Of a DNA stretch of 64,000 bases, positions 32,494 through 42,077 are shown piece by piece. Position numbers and translations under genes: made by a program. Origin of the DNA: an uncultured Bacteroides sp. (GTDB lineage Bacteria; Bacteroidota; Bacteroidia; Bacteroidales; Bacteroidaceae); NCBI GenBank assembly GCA_905203765.1, contig CAJKXC010000008.1, forward strand, positions 1-64,000. The letters are read 5' to 3'. The notes below the pieces were generated by a model. That model was not told where the DNA came from and ran no database searches. It saw only the letters and a list, made by a program, of their open reading frames with translations. Every line of letters begins with the position of its first letter. Positions within the stretch are counted from its first letter, which is position 1.

Positions 32494-34038
32494 ATGGAAA
32501 TAAGGGAACGCATACAACTGCTCTTGGCTGAGATGAACCGGGGAGTATATGAGAAAGAAGCTGAGATAGGATTGTCTTTGTTGGCGGCTTTGGCAGGAGA
32601 AAGTATATTATTGCTGGGATCTCCGGGAGTGGCAAAGTCGATGGTGGCACGACGGCTGAAAGAGGCTTTTGTGGGGGCGAAGGCATTTGAGTATCTGATG
32701 TCGCGCTTCTCTACGCCGGACGAGATATTTGGGCCGGTGAGTATCAGCAGGCTGAAAGAGTGTGATAAATATGAACGGGCGATAGATGGATATCTGCCTA
32801 CGGCGGATGTGGTGTTTCTGGATGAAATATGGAAGGCGGGGCCGGCTATACAGAATACGCTGCTGACGGTGATTAATGAGAAGCTATTCCGAAACGGAGA
32901 CCGGGAACTGAAGCTGCCGTTGAAACTGCTGGTTGCTGCCAGTAATGAACTGCCTACGCAAGGAGAAGGACTGGAAGCGCTGTGGGACCGCTTTCTGATC
33001 CGTATCGTCAGCACTTGCATAAAGCAGGAAGATGCATTCTACAAAATGCTGCTGGACGACTGCGACGAAGTGAACACTACTGAATGGCAGATATCGAACG
33101 AAGAATATGCCGGGTGGCAAAAAGAAATAGGAAAGGTGGCAGTACCTTCGGACGTCCTGGCATGCATCACAGCGATTCGGAAAGAACTGAAAAAGGTGGA
33201 TATGCAAGCGTCCGAATTGCACCGCAACGTGTACGTCAGTGACCGGCGTTGGAAGAATATCGTGCGGTTACTGAAAACCTCTGCCTTCATACACGGGCGC
33301 ACAGAGGTCAGCATCACCGATCTGCTTCCTGTGTACCATTGCCTGTGGAACGAGCCGGACGAGTGCGCCGAAATTCGCCGGATCGTAATCCGTTCCCTGT
33401 TCATCCTTTATGTAAAAGAGATTGCCGCCCTCACTTCTTCTTTAAAATCCGACCTGAAAGTGAGCCGTGTGCGCGAAGCGCTGGACAAGGCACGGCTGAA
33501 CGGTGACCGGCGGGATGACGACCTGCTGATAACCGACCATTTCTATTACCAGGTAGAGAATCACGGAACGGGAAATACCTACATCTTCATCGTGGACTAC
33601 AAGAACCTGAAAGAGTATAACGCCAAAGATGCCCCCGCCATGGGAGTGATGTACCCCGATCCGCTGAACCCGAAGCGAACCGTTATCCGCACCTTTGCGG
33701 ACATCAGCCAGATGAAAGAGGCGGGAGCCGAGCGCATCACGCTTTACCGGGACGACCGGCATCTGTACATCAACGGTGTACGCTTCCCCATGAGACGCCT
33801 GAAGAAGGGAGAGGAACAGCAACTGTGGCTTGGCAACCTGTCCATCACCGACCGGGATTATGAAACCGAACTGGAAGCCGTTACCGGAAAGATAGACCGG
33901 CTGGTGAAAGACCTGTCGGAAAACATCTTCGTTTCCCAGGACGATAAAGCAAGCGTAACGCAATATGTAGCCACCATCCGTAAGGAAATAGCCTGGGCGC
34001 GTGTCGATGTACGCAAACTGCGCTACGGCGATGAATAG
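32494..34038 (+). CDS. MoxR-family AAA+ ATPase (RavA-like)
   Basis: A 514-residue AAA+ chaperone-like ATPase. The N-terminal module has Walker A in LGSPGVAKSMVARRL (near residue 45), the MoxR element FEYLMSRFSTPDEIFGPVSI, and Walker B DVVFLDEIWKAGPA (near 108); the sensor region is VAASNELPTQGEGLEALWDR. The C-terminal half (about 300-514) has no clear family for me and includes a DDDLLITDHFYYQVEN region. The next gene, 29 nt downstream, is a VWA-domain protein, the same pairing as RavA-ViaA in enterobacteria, where the pair acts on respiratory and iron-sulfur proteins. Specific role here is inferred. Confidence 0.85.
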   Translation: MEIRERIQLLLAEMNRGVYEKEAEIGLSLLAALAGESILLLGSPGVAKSMVARRLKEAFVGAKAFEYLMSRFSTPDEIFGPVSISRLKECDKYERAIDGYLPTADVVFLDEIWKAGPAIQNTLLTVINEKLFRNGDRELKLPLKLLVAASNELPTQGEGLEALWDRFLIRIVSTCIKQEDAFYKMLLDDCDEVNTTEWQISNEEYAGWQKEIGKVAVPSDVLACITAIRKELKKVDMQASELHRNVYVSDRRWKNIVRLLKTSAFIHGRTEVSITDLLPVYHCLWNEPDECAEIRRIVIRSLFILYVKEIAALTSSLKSDLKVSRVREALDKARLNGDRRDDDLLITDHFYYQVENHGTGNTYIFIVDYKNLKEYNAKDAPAMGVMYPDPLNPKRTVIRTFADISQMKEAGAERITLYRDDRHLYINGVRFPMRRLKKGEEQQLWLGNLSITDRDYETELEAVTGKIDRLVKDLSENIFVSQDDKASVTQYVATIRKEIAWARVDVRKLRYGDE

Positions 34039-34067
34039 CCCGCAACAACAACAGATATCACAGAGCG

Positions 34068-35513
34068 ATGAGCAGTAGCAGATACGATGCCGCCTTCTAC
34101 GTGCAGGCACTGGACAAGTTCATAAAGACCGGAGAATGTGCAACGGCGAGCCGGGAACCGTTGTACGCCTACCTGCTGTCCGTAATGAACGATCCGGTGA
34201 TAAAAGTACAGGTGCTGACCGATGACATCTGCGCCCGCATCTTCTACGACACCATGAGCCAGTTTATCCAGCTGAATCTGGAAAAGGAGAAATACAACCT
34301 GCAAAAGAGCCAGTCGGAACAAAACGATATGAAACTTGTGTTGGAGTGGTCGGTAAAGAAACGGAAGGACGGCTGGCAGGCATTGATGCAGCAGGTTTCG
34401 GACAAATACCGGGAATACGGTTTCGACCACCGTTTCTACAAAAGCCAGTTCGGCACCGAAGGCAAGTACGCCGATGACGAGGTTTGGGAGAAGATGGTGG
34501 ATGACTGGGAAGAAGCCTTCCGGCAGAAGTTGCAGGACGAGAAGGAGAAGGAAATAGAATTCCGCAAAGACGCCCTGGAACGCCGGCTCCGTGCCAATCT
34601 GAAGGATATCCCGGAGTACATCCGGCAGAAACAGATAGACAAAGATGAGTTCTTCCAGTCGTGGGGGCTGATGAGCGGGATGTGGAATACCGTGGACTTT
34701 GAGCGGATACGGAAGATTGTCCGCATCCAGCGGGAGCACCCGGAGATTGTAAAGGTGGCGAACAGGATGGGACGCATTGCCGACGACGAAGGACAGGATA
34801 AGATATACGTTTCAGAGGGCGACGTCTACAAGCTGGAGCACGCTTCCAAAAGCGACATCTTAGGCATCACCGTGGGGAACGACCTGAACTCCCTGCTGCC
34901 CATCGAAATGGCGCATTGTGCCGATGATGAACTGGAAGACCTGTTTGTCTACAAATATCTGACGCGCAAACTTCAGACCTTTCGCTACAAATCAGAGATT
35001 ATGCAACCCGCCCGGCGCCTGGAAACCAAACCTGCCCGGCAGAAAGGCCCGATGATTGTCTGCCTGGATACTTCCGGCAGCATGGCGGGCACGCCTGAAA
35101 AGATTGCCCACAGCCTGCTGATAAAACTTCTGGAAATGGCGGACAGGCAGCATCGGGATTGCTTCCTGATAGCTTTCTCCGTATCCATCCATCCGATTGA
35201 TGTACGAAAGGAGCGGGCACGCCTGCTCGAATTCTTCGCAAAGACGGCTTGCGGAGATACGGATGCCACGCGTATGTTGCAGGCTACCTTCGGGCTGCTG
35301 CAATCGAGGAAGGAATATATGAACGCGGACGTTCTGTGGATCAGTGACTTTAAAATACCTCAAGTCCCGGCAGCGCTTACGGATAAGGTTCGGGAATACC
35401 GGGAGACAGATACTCATTTCTACGGTTTGCAGATAGGCATTTCGGAGAACGAATGGGCGCCTTTCTTCGACCGTATCTATAGGGCTGACTATACTCCCCC
35501 CCGGCGTTATTGA
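34068..35513 (+). CDS. VWA domain protein (ViaA-like)
   Basis: A 481-residue protein with a long helical N-terminal part (about 1-310) and a C-terminal von Willebrand factor A domain beginning GPMIVCLDTSGSMAGTPEKI (MIDAS DxSxS present, near residue 330). The pattern MGRIADDEGQDKIYVSEGDV before the VWA is like ViaA. It probably regulates or recruits clients for the AAA+ ATPase encoded just upstream. It converges on the aldo/keto reductase gene with 1 nt between the stops. Confidence 0.85.
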   Translation: MSSSRYDAAFYVQALDKFIKTGECATASREPLYAYLLSVMNDPVIKVQVLTDDICARIFYDTMSQFIQLNLEKEKYNLQKSQSEQNDMKLVLEWSVKKRKDGWQALMQQVSDKYREYGFDHRFYKSQFGTEGKYADDEVWEKMVDDWEEAFRQKLQDEKEKEIEFRKDALERRLRANLKDIPEYIRQKQIDKDEFFQSWGLMSGMWNTVDFERIRKIVRIQREHPEIVKVANRMGRIADDEGQDKIYVSEGDVYKLEHASKSDILGITVGNDLNSLLPIEMAHCADDELEDLFVYKYLTRKLQTFRYKSEIMQPARRLETKPARQKGPMIVCLDTSGSMAGTPEKIAHSLLIKLLEMADRQHRDCFLIAFSVSIHPIDVRKERARLLEFFAKTACGDTDATRMLQATFGLLQSRKEYMNADVLWISDFKIPQVPAALTDKVREYRETDTHFYGLQIGISENEWAPFFDRIYRADYTPPRRY

Positions 35514-35514
35514 T

Positions 35515-36918
35515 TTATATCCTTTCCTGTTTCAGGTCTTCTACAAAGCGGTCTATCTCTTGCAGCTTCTTCGGGATGTCGATGTTCTGCGGGCAATGCG
35601 GGTTACACTGGTTGCAACCGGTGCAATGGCTTGCCTGCCGGAGTTTCGGCACACTGCGGTCGTAGCCCACGAGGAAGGCACGGCGCGCTTCGCGATAGTT
35701 CTCGTCCTGGCCGCTCTTGGGAACATTGCCTTCGTTGACGCAACGGTTGTAGTGCAGCAGGATGGCGGGGATATCCAGTCCGTAGGGGCAGGGCATACAG
35801 TACTTGCAGTCGTTGCACGGCACGGTGGGATATTGCAGCATCCGCTGCGCGGTATCTTCCAGCAGTTCCAGTTCTTCTTCGGTACAGGGTTCCAGCGGGG
35901 AGTAGGTGCGCAGATTGTCTTGCAGATGCTCCATGTACGTCATACCACTTAACACGGTCAGCACATCGGGGAAACTGCCGGCATAGCGGAAGGCCCAGGA
36001 TGCCACGCTGTTTTGCGGACGATGCTGTTTGAGCCGTCCTACCAGGTGGTCGTTCAGCCTGGAGAGGCGTCCGCCCAGCAGCGGCTCCATGATGACGGCG
36101 GGGATGCCGCGTTTCGACAGTTCATTATACAGGTATTCGGCATCGGTATTGCGCTCGTTCATTTCTTTGGAGTGTTTCCAGTCCACGTAGTTGAGCTGTA
36201 TCTGCACAAAGTCCCATTTGTATTCGTCGTGGTGGGCGAGCAGGTAGTCAAATACTTCGATGTCGCCGTGATAGGAGAAACCGAGGTTGCGGATGCGTCC
36301 GGCCTTGCGCTCTTCTACCAGGAAGTCCAGCATGCCGTTGTCCAGGTAGCGGGCGTGGAGCGCGTCCATACCGCCGGAACCGATGCTGTGCAGCAGCATA
36401 TAGTCTATGTAGTCCACTTGCAGTTCCTTGAAGGAGTTGCGGTACATGGCAAGGGAGCCTTCGCGGGTCTGGGTGCTGGAGTTGAAGTTGGACAGCTTGG
36501 TAGCTATGAAAAACTTCTCGCGCGGATGGCGCTTCAGGGCGATGCCTGTGGCACGTTCCGAAAGTCCCTGCACGTATGCCGGGGATGTATCGAAGTAGTT
36601 TACTCCGTGGGCGATGGCATAGTCCACCAGCTCGTTTACGGCTTCCTGGTCTATCTCGTCGCCCTCGCCGTCGGAGCGCTTGCGGGTAGGCCAGCGCATA
36701 CAACCGTAGCCCAGCAGGGAGACGCGGTCGCCCGTGGTGGGATTGGTGCGGTAGGTCATCTTGTCGGTGGGCACTTCGCCCAGGGCAGCCGATTCGCTGT
36801 CCGTATTCTCTTTCTTGCCGGAACAGCCGTACAATGCGGCGGCACCTACTGCTGTCCCTGTGCCGGCGAGCTTGAAGAAGTCGCGGCGGTTTATCTTATT
36901 CTGAAGTTCTTTTTTCAT
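35515..36918 (-). CDS. Aldo/keto reductase with Tat signal and [4Fe-4S] ferredoxin domain
   Basis: A 467-residue oxidoreductase. The N-terminal twin-arginine signal is NRRDFFKLAGTGTAVGAAAL, with a cysteine after it (LYGCSG) that could be lipidated. The aldo/keto reductase barrel spans about 55-370 (LLGYGCMRWPTR, NYFDTSPAYVQGLSERATG). The C-terminal domain has two ferredoxin clusters (CNDCKYCMPCPYG and CTGCNQCNPHCP). It lies upstream of nothing on its strand but directly follows the NapH-like Fe-S gene (36959-38452) in the same direction, so electrons may pass between them. Confidence 0.9.
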   Translation of the reverse strand: MKKELQNKINRRDFFKLAGTGTAVGAAALYGCSGKKENTDSESAALGEVPTDKMTYRTNPTTGDRVSLLGYGCMRWPTRKRSDGEGDEIDQEAVNELVDYAIAHGVNYFDTSPAYVQGLSERATGIALKRHPREKFFIATKLSNFNSSTQTREGSLAMYRNSFKELQVDYIDYMLLHSIGSGGMDALHARYLDNGMLDFLVEERKAGRIRNLGFSYHGDIEVFDYLLAHHDEYKWDFVQIQLNYVDWKHSKEMNERNTDAEYLYNELSKRGIPAVIMEPLLGGRLSRLNDHLVGRLKQHRPQNSVASWAFRYAGSFPDVLTVLSGMTYMEHLQDNLRTYSPLEPCTEEELELLEDTAQRMLQYPTVPCNDCKYCMPCPYGLDIPAILLHYNRCVNEGNVPKSGQDENYREARRAFLVGYDRSVPKLRQASHCTGCNQCNPHCPQNIDIPKKLQEIDRFVEDLKQERI

Positions 36919-36931
36919 ATGCCGAATCTAA

Positions 36932-36952
36932 AATCATTAATCACTAATCACT
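36932..36952. repeat. Heptamer repeat before the aldo/keto reductase gene
   Basis: Units AATCATT, AATCACT, AATCACT lie in the 40-nt spacer between the two Fe-S protein genes, ending 13 nt before the aldo/keto reductase ATG on the minus strand. Confidence 0.55.
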
Positions 36953-36958
36953 GTCCTT

Positions 36959-38452
36959 TTACACCGTTCTGTGCATGAGGTGTCCCTCTACATAGATGGC
37001 GCTGAACGGGCGCGACGGGCAAAGGTTCTCGCACGCTCCGCAGCCTATGCAGCGTTCGGTATTGACTACCGGAATCTTGATGGATTTTTCATCCTTCGGG
37101 TCGGACGGAACCATTTGTATGGCATTCACCGGACAGTGGCGTTCGCAGTTGCCGCATTCCATATTGTCGGTAATGCAGATGCAGTTTTCCTTGATCCATA
37201 CGGCGTGCCCCACCTGAATCGCCGACTTATCAGCCTTCGTGATGGGCAGTATGGCGCCTGCCGGACAAACTTCCGAGCACTTGGTACACTCCGGCCGGCA
37301 ATAACCGCGTTCGTAGGATGCTTCGGGCTGCATCAGCTTCATCAGGTTGGAAGAAGGGCGGAGCACCTGGTTGGGGCATACCGATACACAGAGCTGGCAA
37401 GCCGTGCAATGACTGGCGAGGTTCCGCGCGCTTAGCGAACCCGGCGGGGTGATGGGCGTGGCGCGGTTGGGTATCTTCTTGTCCTCGATGGTGGCAAGTC
37501 CGCCGTCCACCATTTTCTCCTGCGCCTTCAAGAGGGCGGTAGAGGCAATCAGCGCCGAGGCGGAGAAGAAGGTACGGCGGGCGCTGTTTACCTGTTCGGC
37601 GGTCACGGTTGTTCCCGGGGCGGCGGCAGGCGCAGGTTTGCGGCGTGTGTAGGTGATGGCGCCTTGCTTGCACTTACCGATGCAGTCCATACAGGCCACA
37701 CAGCGGCTGTAGTCTATCTTGTGCTCTTTGGAGTTGATGCACGAGGCCTTGCAGTTGCGGGCACACAGTCCGCAGTTGTTGCATTTCCCGGTATCGATCA
37801 CCGGTTTCAGCAGGGAGAATTTCGACAAGAAGCCGAGCACTGTACCTACCGGACAGATGGTGTTGCAGTAAGTACGTCCGCTACGCCATGCCAGCACTAC
37901 GATCACGACCAGGGTGACTGCTGCAATGATGAGCGTGGGCAGGCTTTTCATCCACACGTCCGTTTGATAGAATGCGTAGCTGTCGGCACGTTCGGCAAGA
38001 TAGGCAAGCCCGTTGTTTCCCCACTGGTAGAGCGGGGCGAAGAAGCTGGAGACGATACGCCCGTAGGCACTGTAAGGTGCCAGTAGCACGAAAAAGGAGT
38101 TCAGACCGGCAATAATAGCCAGTACAAATACTCCCAATACACCGTAGCGCAGTCCTTTCAGCGCGGGCGAGTAGCGGAAACGGTTCTTCTTCCGCTTTGC
38201 TGAAAACCAGGAAATGATATCCTGAAACACGCCCAACGGGCAGATAACAGAGCAATAGACGCGTCCGCATACCAACGTCAGAATGACGAGGAACAGCACT
38301 ACGCCCACATTCAATGCCAGTACGGCAGGCAGGAACTGAATCTTGGCCAGCCATCCGAGCCATGCGTGCAATGTTCCTGTGAAATCGAGGAACAGCAACG
38401 TGATGAGAGAGAAAAATACGATAGCAATGGTTAGTCTGATTGTACGTAACAT
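36959..38452 (-). CDS. NapH-like membrane protein fused to multi-[4Fe-4S] ferredoxin
   Basis: A 497-residue electron carrier. The N-terminal half (about 1-205) has four or more membrane helices and the paired CGRVYCSVICPLG and GRTYCNTICPVG motifs of NapH/NosR-type proteins. Next come ferredoxin clusters CNNCGLCARNCKASCI and CVACMDCIGKCKQG. An internal SARRTFFSASALIAS stretch (about residue 290) looks like a Tat signal start followed by a hydrophobic segment. Further clusters follow (CTACQLCVSVCP, CTKCSEVCP, CGNCERHCP, CIGCGACENLCP), each with the C-x2-C-x2-C-x3-C spacing except variants. A fusion of an inner-membrane and an exported ferredoxin is likely. Confidence 0.88.
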   Translation of the reverse strand: MLRTIRLTIAIVFFSLITLLFLDFTGTLHAWLGWLAKIQFLPAVLALNVGVVLFLVILTLVCGRVYCSVICPLGVFQDIISWFSAKRKKNRFRYSPALKGLRYGVLGVFVLAIIAGLNSFFVLLAPYSAYGRIVSSFFAPLYQWGNNGLAYLAERADSYAFYQTDVWMKSLPTLIIAAVTLVVIVVLAWRSGRTYCNTICPVGTVLGFLSKFSLLKPVIDTGKCNNCGLCARNCKASCINSKEHKIDYSRCVACMDCIGKCKQGAITYTRRKPAPAAAPGTTVTAEQVNSARRTFFSASALIASTALLKAQEKMVDGGLATIEDKKIPNRATPITPPGSLSARNLASHCTACQLCVSVCPNQVLRPSSNLMKLMQPEASYERGYCRPECTKCSEVCPAGAILPITKADKSAIQVGHAVWIKENCICITDNMECGNCERHCPVNAIQMVPSDPKDEKSIKIPVVNTERCIGCGACENLCPSRPFSAIYVEGHLMHRTV

Positions 38453-38595
38453 AAGTTGTTGTAATTATTGTGGTTAGTCTTTCATATTCAGGATCGATTG
38501 CGATTACAATGAAACGCAGCAAATATACAAACTTCATCGAAAAATCACTTATCGAAAAAGCAGTAGTTTATACCAATATTACAGATTTATGCGAT

Positions 38596-40194
38596 TTATG
38601 CGAGAAATATTTCATTTTTAATCCCTGTTTCCCTTAAGAAATCCCTGTCGTGCGAGACAACGACCACTGTACCTGCATAATCGCGTATCGTCGCCGTGAT
38701 GATTTCAATGCTTTCAATGTCCAAATTATTGGTCGGTTCGTCCAGTATGAACATATCCGGCGTATTGTCTGCAATCATCAGGCAACAGAAGGAGAGGCGC
38801 ATCTTTTCGCCGCCGCTCAACTTGCTGCAAGGCTTGTTCCATGCGTCCCGGGGGAAGAGGTAGCGGTTCAGGATCGTTTTCACCTCGTACTCCGGCAGGT
38901 GGCGGCGGTTGAAGGCTTCCGCCTGTTCCAGCACACTGCGCTCGTTGCGGATGAGGGAATATTCCTGATCCAGATAGACCGAAGTGAAATCGGTCCGTTC
39001 CATTGTGCCGGCGGTGGGCGGCAATTCGCCCATGATAAGTTTTAGTAAGGTGGTCTTACCGCCGCCGTTGTTGCCCTTGATACAGAGGCGGTCGCCGCTT
39101 CGTAGCTGGAAGTCGAGGGGAACGCGCCAAAGTTCGGAAGCCGCATCGGGATAATGGTAATTGATTCTTTGGGCGGTTACCAGTACCTTTCCGGTGTGCA
39201 AGCCGGAAGCATTGAAGTCGGTTTTCAGCTTGTCGGTCAGCGGAAGGGCACTTTTCAGGGAAGCCATTTCTTGCTGTATCTTCTCCGATTTCTCGGCGTG
39301 GACGCTTTTCAGCTTGTTGGTACTTTCTTCTGCATGCTGCTTCATGCCGCCCATTACAATGCGCGGAATGCCTTTCTTGATGGCAGCTTTCTCTCCGCGT
39401 ACACTTTGCTTGGCTTTTCGCTCTTCTACTTCGCGGGCTGTTTTCCGGGCGAGGCGCAGGGCTTTCTGCTTTTCTTCCAACTGCTGCTGAAGGGCATTCA
39501 GTTGCAGGGTTTTCTGCTCTTTGTAGAAATCGTAATTGCCGCCGTAGTGTGTCAGTCCCGAATGGGACAGTTCGCAGATGGCAGGCAGCAGATTCAGTAA
39601 CGTGCGGTCGTGGCTGATGACGAGCACGGTGGCAGAGGTGCGCCGCAGGAAGTTGTACAACCGTTCCCGTCCGGCGGTATCCAGATGGTTGGTAGGCTCG
39701 TCCAGCAAGACGGCTGTCGGTTCGTGCAGCTCCATGCCGGCAAGGAAGATGCGGGTTTTCTCCCCGCCGCTCAGTCCGTCCATAGGGCGGGAGAGGGGAG
39801 TGTCTGCCATGTCCCAGGCACTGAGGGCGGCTTGGGTGCGTTCTTCCAGCGTCCAGTCATCATCGAGCACGGCGAAGTGCTGCTCGGCGGCATCACCACC
39901 CAGGATGGCATGGAGAGCCGCCAGTTTGCGGTCAATGCCCAGGGCTTGGGCAACGGTCTGCCGGTCGTATTGTCCGAAGTGCTGGGGAACGTAATACAGG
40001 TGTTCGGGCCGAAGCACCGTACCGGAGCTCGGCGATAAATCTCCTGCAATAATCCGCATCAGCGTAGATTTGCCGCAACCGTTGTTCCCGATAAGCGCCA
40101 TTTTCTCTCCCGGATTGACGATGAAGTTGAGGTGTGAAAACAATACTTCCTTATCCGTATGGATATAGCTAAGGTCTTTAATAATAATACTCAT
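38596..40194 (-). CDS. ABC-F family ATPase (Ribosome-associated type)
   Basis: A 532-residue cytoplasmic protein with two ABC domains and no membrane part. Walker A is GNNGCGKST in the first half (near residue 36) and GNNGGGKTT in the second (near 360). LSGGEKTR and LSGGEKMR are the signature loops, and LLDEPTNHLD and ILDEPTNNLD the Walker B regions. A charged helical linker (about 225-310, QQLEEKQKALRLARKTA) is typical of ABC-F factors, which act on ribosomes. It could be a translation factor or an antibiotic-resistance ABC-F; the sequence does not separate these. It lies 286 nt from cdd with a leader of unknown function. Confidence 0.88.
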   Translation of the reverse strand: MSIIIKDLSYIHTDKEVLFSHLNFIVNPGEKMALIGNNGCGKSTLMRIIAGDLSPSSGTVLRPEHLYYVPQHFGQYDRQTVAQALGIDRKLAALHAILGGDAAEQHFAVLDDDWTLEERTQAALSAWDMADTPLSRPMDGLSGGEKTRIFLAGMELHEPTAVLLDEPTNHLDTAGRERLYNFLRRTSATVLVISHDRTLLNLLPAICELSHSGLTHYGGNYDFYKEQKTLQLNALQQQLEEKQKALRLARKTAREVEERKAKQSVRGEKAAIKKGIPRIVMGGMKQHAEESTNKLKSVHAEKSEKIQQEMASLKSALPLTDKLKTDFNASGLHTGKVLVTAQRINYHYPDAASELWRVPLDFQLRSGDRLCIKGNNGGGKTTLLKLIMGELPPTAGTMERTDFTSVYLDQEYSLIRNERSVLEQAEAFNRRHLPEYEVKTILNRYLFPRDAWNKPCSKLSGGEKMRLSFCCLMIADNTPDMFILDEPTNNLDIESIEIITATIRDYAGTVVVVSHDRDFLRETGIKNEIFLA

Positions 40195-40480
40195 AAATAG
40201 ATACTGTGTTTAGGGGGTGATATGGATGTGCCCGCACGGCACATGATAAAAACTCTCGGAAGGCTGGGGGAACAGACAAACACAGCAAGGGCTAAACATT
40301 CACATTCTGTGATGCTCAGCATTCAGTCTGAAAAAGCATGTTAATAGTGATGTTTACCGAAATGTGTTGTCTTTATTTAGATATTCTCATCGGTGGTATT
40401 TATTAGTTAGTAGTGGGCGCAAAGATACGAAGTTTTTCTTATTTCCCGGGGAGAAATTGTGAAAAACAGACGGTCTGTCT

Positions 40481-40963
40481 CTATTCCATTGCCGAAGCAT
40501 CGAACGAAAGGGGCAGTAATTCCCCTACGTTCTTCAGTTCGTAGATACCTTTCCGTCCATACAGCAGGATGCGCATGGGGCGGTTGAAGCGTTTTTCGGT
40601 TTCGAGCATCACCTGCCGGCAGGCGCCGCAGGGGGGGATGGGTTCTTCGAGGAATTCTCCGTGCTCGTTGCGGGCGGCGATGGCAAGAGTCCCTACTGCC
40701 TGGTCGGGATATTGGGAGTTGGCATAGAACAGCGTGGTACGTTCGGCACAAAGGCCGGAAGGGTAGGCGGCATTCTCCTGGTTCGTTCCCGTGACGATGG
40801 TTCCGTTTGCCAGCCGGGCGGCAGCGCCTACCGAGAAGTGGGAGTAGGGGGCATAGCTGCGGTGGGTTGCTTCGCAGGCTGCACCCAGCAGTTCGCGGTC
40901 ACTCTCGTTCAGTTCTTCAAGTTCGTATATCTTGATGTCAATCTGTATATTCAGCTCTTTCAT
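40481..40963 (-). CDS. cdd: Cytidine deaminase
   Basis: Deaminates cytidine and deoxycytidine to uridine forms in nucleotide salvage. It is 160 residues. The zinc site has GLCAERTTLF with C-A-E, and PPCGACRQVM with the paired C-x2-C. Also seen are SHFSVGAAARLANGTIVTG and the NQENAAYPSG segment. The promoter is predicted at 40995-41025 on the minus strand. Confidence 0.95.
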   Translation of the reverse strand: MKELNIQIDIKIYELEELNESDRELLGAACEATHRSYAPYSHFSVGAAARLANGTIVTGTNQENAAYPSGLCAERTTLFYANSQYPDQAVGTLAIAARNEHGEFLEEPIPPCGACRQVMLETEKRFNRPMRILLYGRKGIYELKNVGELLPLSFDASAME

Positions 40964-40994
40964 AGGGCAGGGGATTATATTGTAATTAATGTTA

Positions 40995-41025
40995 CAAAGA
41001 TAGGAAAGAGATTGGATTTTTCAAT
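40995..41025 (-). promoter_or_regulatory. Promoter of cdd
   Basis: -7 box TATCTTTG (minus strand, 40995-41002) and ATTG (41022-41025) 19 nt upstream as a near -33 element. Confidence 0.55.
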
Positions 41026-41065
41026 TCTTTTACTGACTTTTGTGCCGAACTCAACAACTTGAAGC

Positions 41066-41989
41066 ATGAAACGTATCCTCAGACTGACTGCAATCCTGGC
41101 ATTCCTGTTCATTTCCATAGCTACCGTGCACGCACAGCGGCGAAATGCCCGCTACAACGAATATATCAAGCAGTATGCCCCGCTTGCCGTGGAGCAGATG
41201 CAACTGCATAAGATTCCTGCCAGCATCACCCTGGCGCAAGGCTTGCTGGAGAGCGGCGCCGGAAACAGTACGCTGGCACGCAAGAGCAATAACCACTTCG
41301 GTATAAAGTGCGGCGGCAACTGGCGCGGACGCACCGTGCGCCACGATGACGATGCCCGCAACGAATGCTTCCGCGCCTACCGCAACCCCAGGGACTCGTA
41401 CGAGGATCATTCGCTGTTCCTGAAACGGGGAGCGCGCTACGCCTTCCTGTTCGACCTGAAGATAACCGATTATAAAGGTTGGGCGCGCGGACTGAAAAAG
41501 GCGGGGTATGCCACCGACCCTTCGTATGCCAACCGCCTGATTACGATTATCGAAGATTATGAACTCTATAAGTACGACAGCCGCGGCATGACCAAGCGCG
41601 ACGCCCGCAACTGGGAGAAAGAGGTGAAGAAGAAACCCTGGCTTGCCAGTCCGCACCAAGTATTCATAGCCAACGACATAGCCTACATCGTGGCACGCGA
41701 CGGAGATACCTTCCAACTGCTGGGCAAGGAGTTCGATATCAGTTGGAAGAAGCTGGTGAAGTACAACGACCTGCACCGGGAATACACTCTGGAAGCCGGC
41801 GACATCATCTACCTGAAAGAGAAACGCAAGAAGGCTGCCAAGCCCCATACGGTATATATAGTGAAAGACGGTGACTCCATGCACACCATTTCGCAGAAGT
41901 ACGGCATCCGCCTGAAAAACCTGTACAAGATGAACCGCAAGGACGCGGAATACGTGCCCGAAGTGGGAGACAGGCTGAGGTTGCGATAA
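41066..41989 (+). CDS. Glucosaminidase with two LysM domains
   Basis: A 307-residue secreted peptidoglycan hydrolase of the FlgJ/LytG glucosaminidase class. The signal peptide is MKRILRLTAILAFLFISIAT...HAQ. The catalytic region (about 28-160) has IPASITLAQGLLESGAGNST with the catalytic Glu, and NHFGIKCGGNWRGRT. Two C-terminal LysM domains bind glycan (about 210-255, VFIANDIAYIVARDGDTFQL; and about 260-307, HTVYIVKDGDSMHTISQKYG). It ends 26 nt before the palindrome that precedes the transporter cluster. Confidence 0.9.
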   Translation: MKRILRLTAILAFLFISIATVHAQRRNARYNEYIKQYAPLAVEQMQLHKIPASITLAQGLLESGAGNSTLARKSNNHFGIKCGGNWRGRTVRHDDDARNECFRAYRNPRDSYEDHSLFLKRGARYAFLFDLKITDYKGWARGLKKAGYATDPSYANRLITIIEDYELYKYDSRGMTKRDARNWEKEVKKKPWLASPHQVFIANDIAYIVARDGDTFQLLGKEFDISWKKLVKYNDLHREYTLEAGDIIYLKEKRKKAAKPHTVYIVKDGDSMHTISQKYGIRLKNLYKMNRKDAEYVPEVGDRLRLR

Positions 41990-42002
41990 ACGAACGACAG
42001 TA

Positions 42003-42039
42003 TCCGAAAATGTACAAGGTGTCCGAAAATGGACACCTT
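42003..42039 (+). promoter_or_regulatory. Putative tandem enhancer (UAS) before the adaptor gene
   Basis: The palindrome AAGGTGTCC-N6-GGACACCTT (42016-42039; spacer GAAAAT) is preceded 19 nt upstream by a degenerate copy, TCCGAAAATGTAC (42003-42015) against TCCGAAAATGGAC (42022-42034). A second locus (46040-46066) has the same motif and spacing. The stem is followed by TCTTTTTG, so it could also or instead end the glucosaminidase transcript. Confidence 0.65.
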
Positions 42040-42077
42040 TCTTTTTGCCCTATGCGCTTACTTTCAGTGTTTTATGA

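Noticed and set aside
40195..40480. Possible attenuator leader upstream of the ABC-F gene.
   Set aside because: No clear competing stems or leader peptide could be defined by eye.
42016..42046. The palindrome after the glucosaminidase gene as only a terminator.
   Set aside because: It does have a T-rich tail, but the same motif with the same geometry at 46045-46066 has none, so a regulatory role is preferred; both may apply here.
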